Assembly: GCA_009744235.1 (NCBI GenBank)
Contig: WPHV01000003.1
Coordinates: 186,001-250,000 of the forward strand
Length of the DNA: 64,000 bases
Reading direction: 5' to 3'
Origin: Gillisella vitis
GTDB lineage: Bacteria > Pseudomonadota > Alphaproteobacteria > Rhizobiales > Rhizobiaceae
The notes beneath the pieces are model-generated. The model searched no databases, had not been told where the DNA came from, and saw only the letters and a program-made list of their open reading frames with translations. A program made the position numbers and the translations under genes. Shown here in pieces: positions 63,854 to 64,000 of this stretch. Position 1 is the first letter of the stretch. Each line of letters opens with the position of its first letter.

Positions 63854-64000
63854 ATGGCAGAGAGACAAAGCGCACCACCGGCAGGTGAAAATAGCAGTGA
63901 TATGGCGCGCCGACTGCGCTCCATTTTCAGCGGCTCCATCGGCAATATGGTCGAATATTACGATTTTTACGTCTATTCCGCCTTTTCCCTATATTTTGCG
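63854..64000 (+). CDS. MFS transporter, metabolite:H+ symporter (KgtP-like), partial
   Basis: Only the first 49 codons are in the window. The ATG at 63854 follows GAGGAAG. After a polar leader the sequence RRLRSIFSGSIGNMVEYYDF and YVYSAFSLYFA matches the start of MHS-family MFS proteins such as alpha-ketoglutarate permease KgtP. The substrate and remainder are outside the window. Confidence 0.8.
   Translation, partial: MAERQSAPPAGENSSDMARRLRSIFSGSIGNMVEYYDFYVYSAFSLYFA

Overview
The window looks like a chromosomal segment of an alphaproteobacterium of the Rhizobiaceae (Agrobacterium/Allorhizobium/Rhizobium group). The pointers are the fixGHIS (ccoGHIS) cluster, the glnB-glnA pair with a sigma-54 type promoter, the gyrA - marC - ssb - uvrA and sdhE - mfd / recG neighbourhoods, a class I PHB synthase, an IalB-family protein, an alphaproteobacterial GTTC-N7-GTTC SOS box and typical rhizobial palindromic repeats. 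I cannot name the species from sequence alone. No plasmid replication, conjugation or virulence genes are seen.

Region by region. (1) 1-9769: a sugar uptake and catabolism operon on the minus strand, in transcription order solute-binding protein, two permeases, ATPase, GH2 beta-mannosidase-like enzyme, TIM-barrel isomerase/epimerase and a Gfo/Idh/MocA dehydrogenase cut by the window edge. A divergent LacI-family regulator faces it across an AT-rich region holding a perfect 14-bp palindrome. (2) 9805-12161: an MBL-fold hydrolase and 6-phosphogluconate dehydrogenase. (3) 12422-19656: fixGHIS, for cbb3 oxidase maturation, with the copper exporter ATPase ActP divergent to it. The shared intergenic region carries an FNR/FixK-type box on the fixG side and a CueR/HmrR-type promoter with a 19-bp spacer on the actP side. 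(4) 19780-30263: DNA topology and repair genes (gyrA, ssb, uvrA) with marC, a DUF72 protein, a GNAT enzyme and nnrDE. (5) 30264-38350: nitrogen regulation (glnB, glnA), hspQ, ialB-like, an oligopeptide-binding protein, a DsbA-like oxidoreductase, an EamA exporter and a hydrolase whose signal peptide appears frameshifted. (6) 38401-44844: mfd, sdhE and recG, with a tandem 56-bp repeat before recG. (7) 44845-50177: small proteins, a tyrosine-recombinase remnant beside tRNA-Arg(TCT), an NDUFS4-like gene, tRNA-Pro(TGG), a DUF192 protein, a double cold-shock-domain protein, gloA, a lipoprotein and three identical tRNA-Glu(TTC) genes, each with its own promoter-like sequence. (8) 50281-57628: recJ, hom, an AlaC-type aminotransferase, a small lipoprotein and phaC. 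(9) 57653-64000: sfsA, a YeiH-type transporter with its divergent LysR regulator, map, radC, an orphan FlgC-like rod protein, a LysE exporter and the start of an MHS-family MFS transporter.

No new multi-gene system stands out; most of the window is conserved housekeeping. The unusual signals are in non-coding DNA and gene remnants: two hairpin repeat families with compensatory arm changes, the oxygen/copper intergenic region, the integrase relic at tRNA-Arg, and the orphan rod protein. Promoters, operators and terminators are read by eye from consensus and spacing and are predictions.
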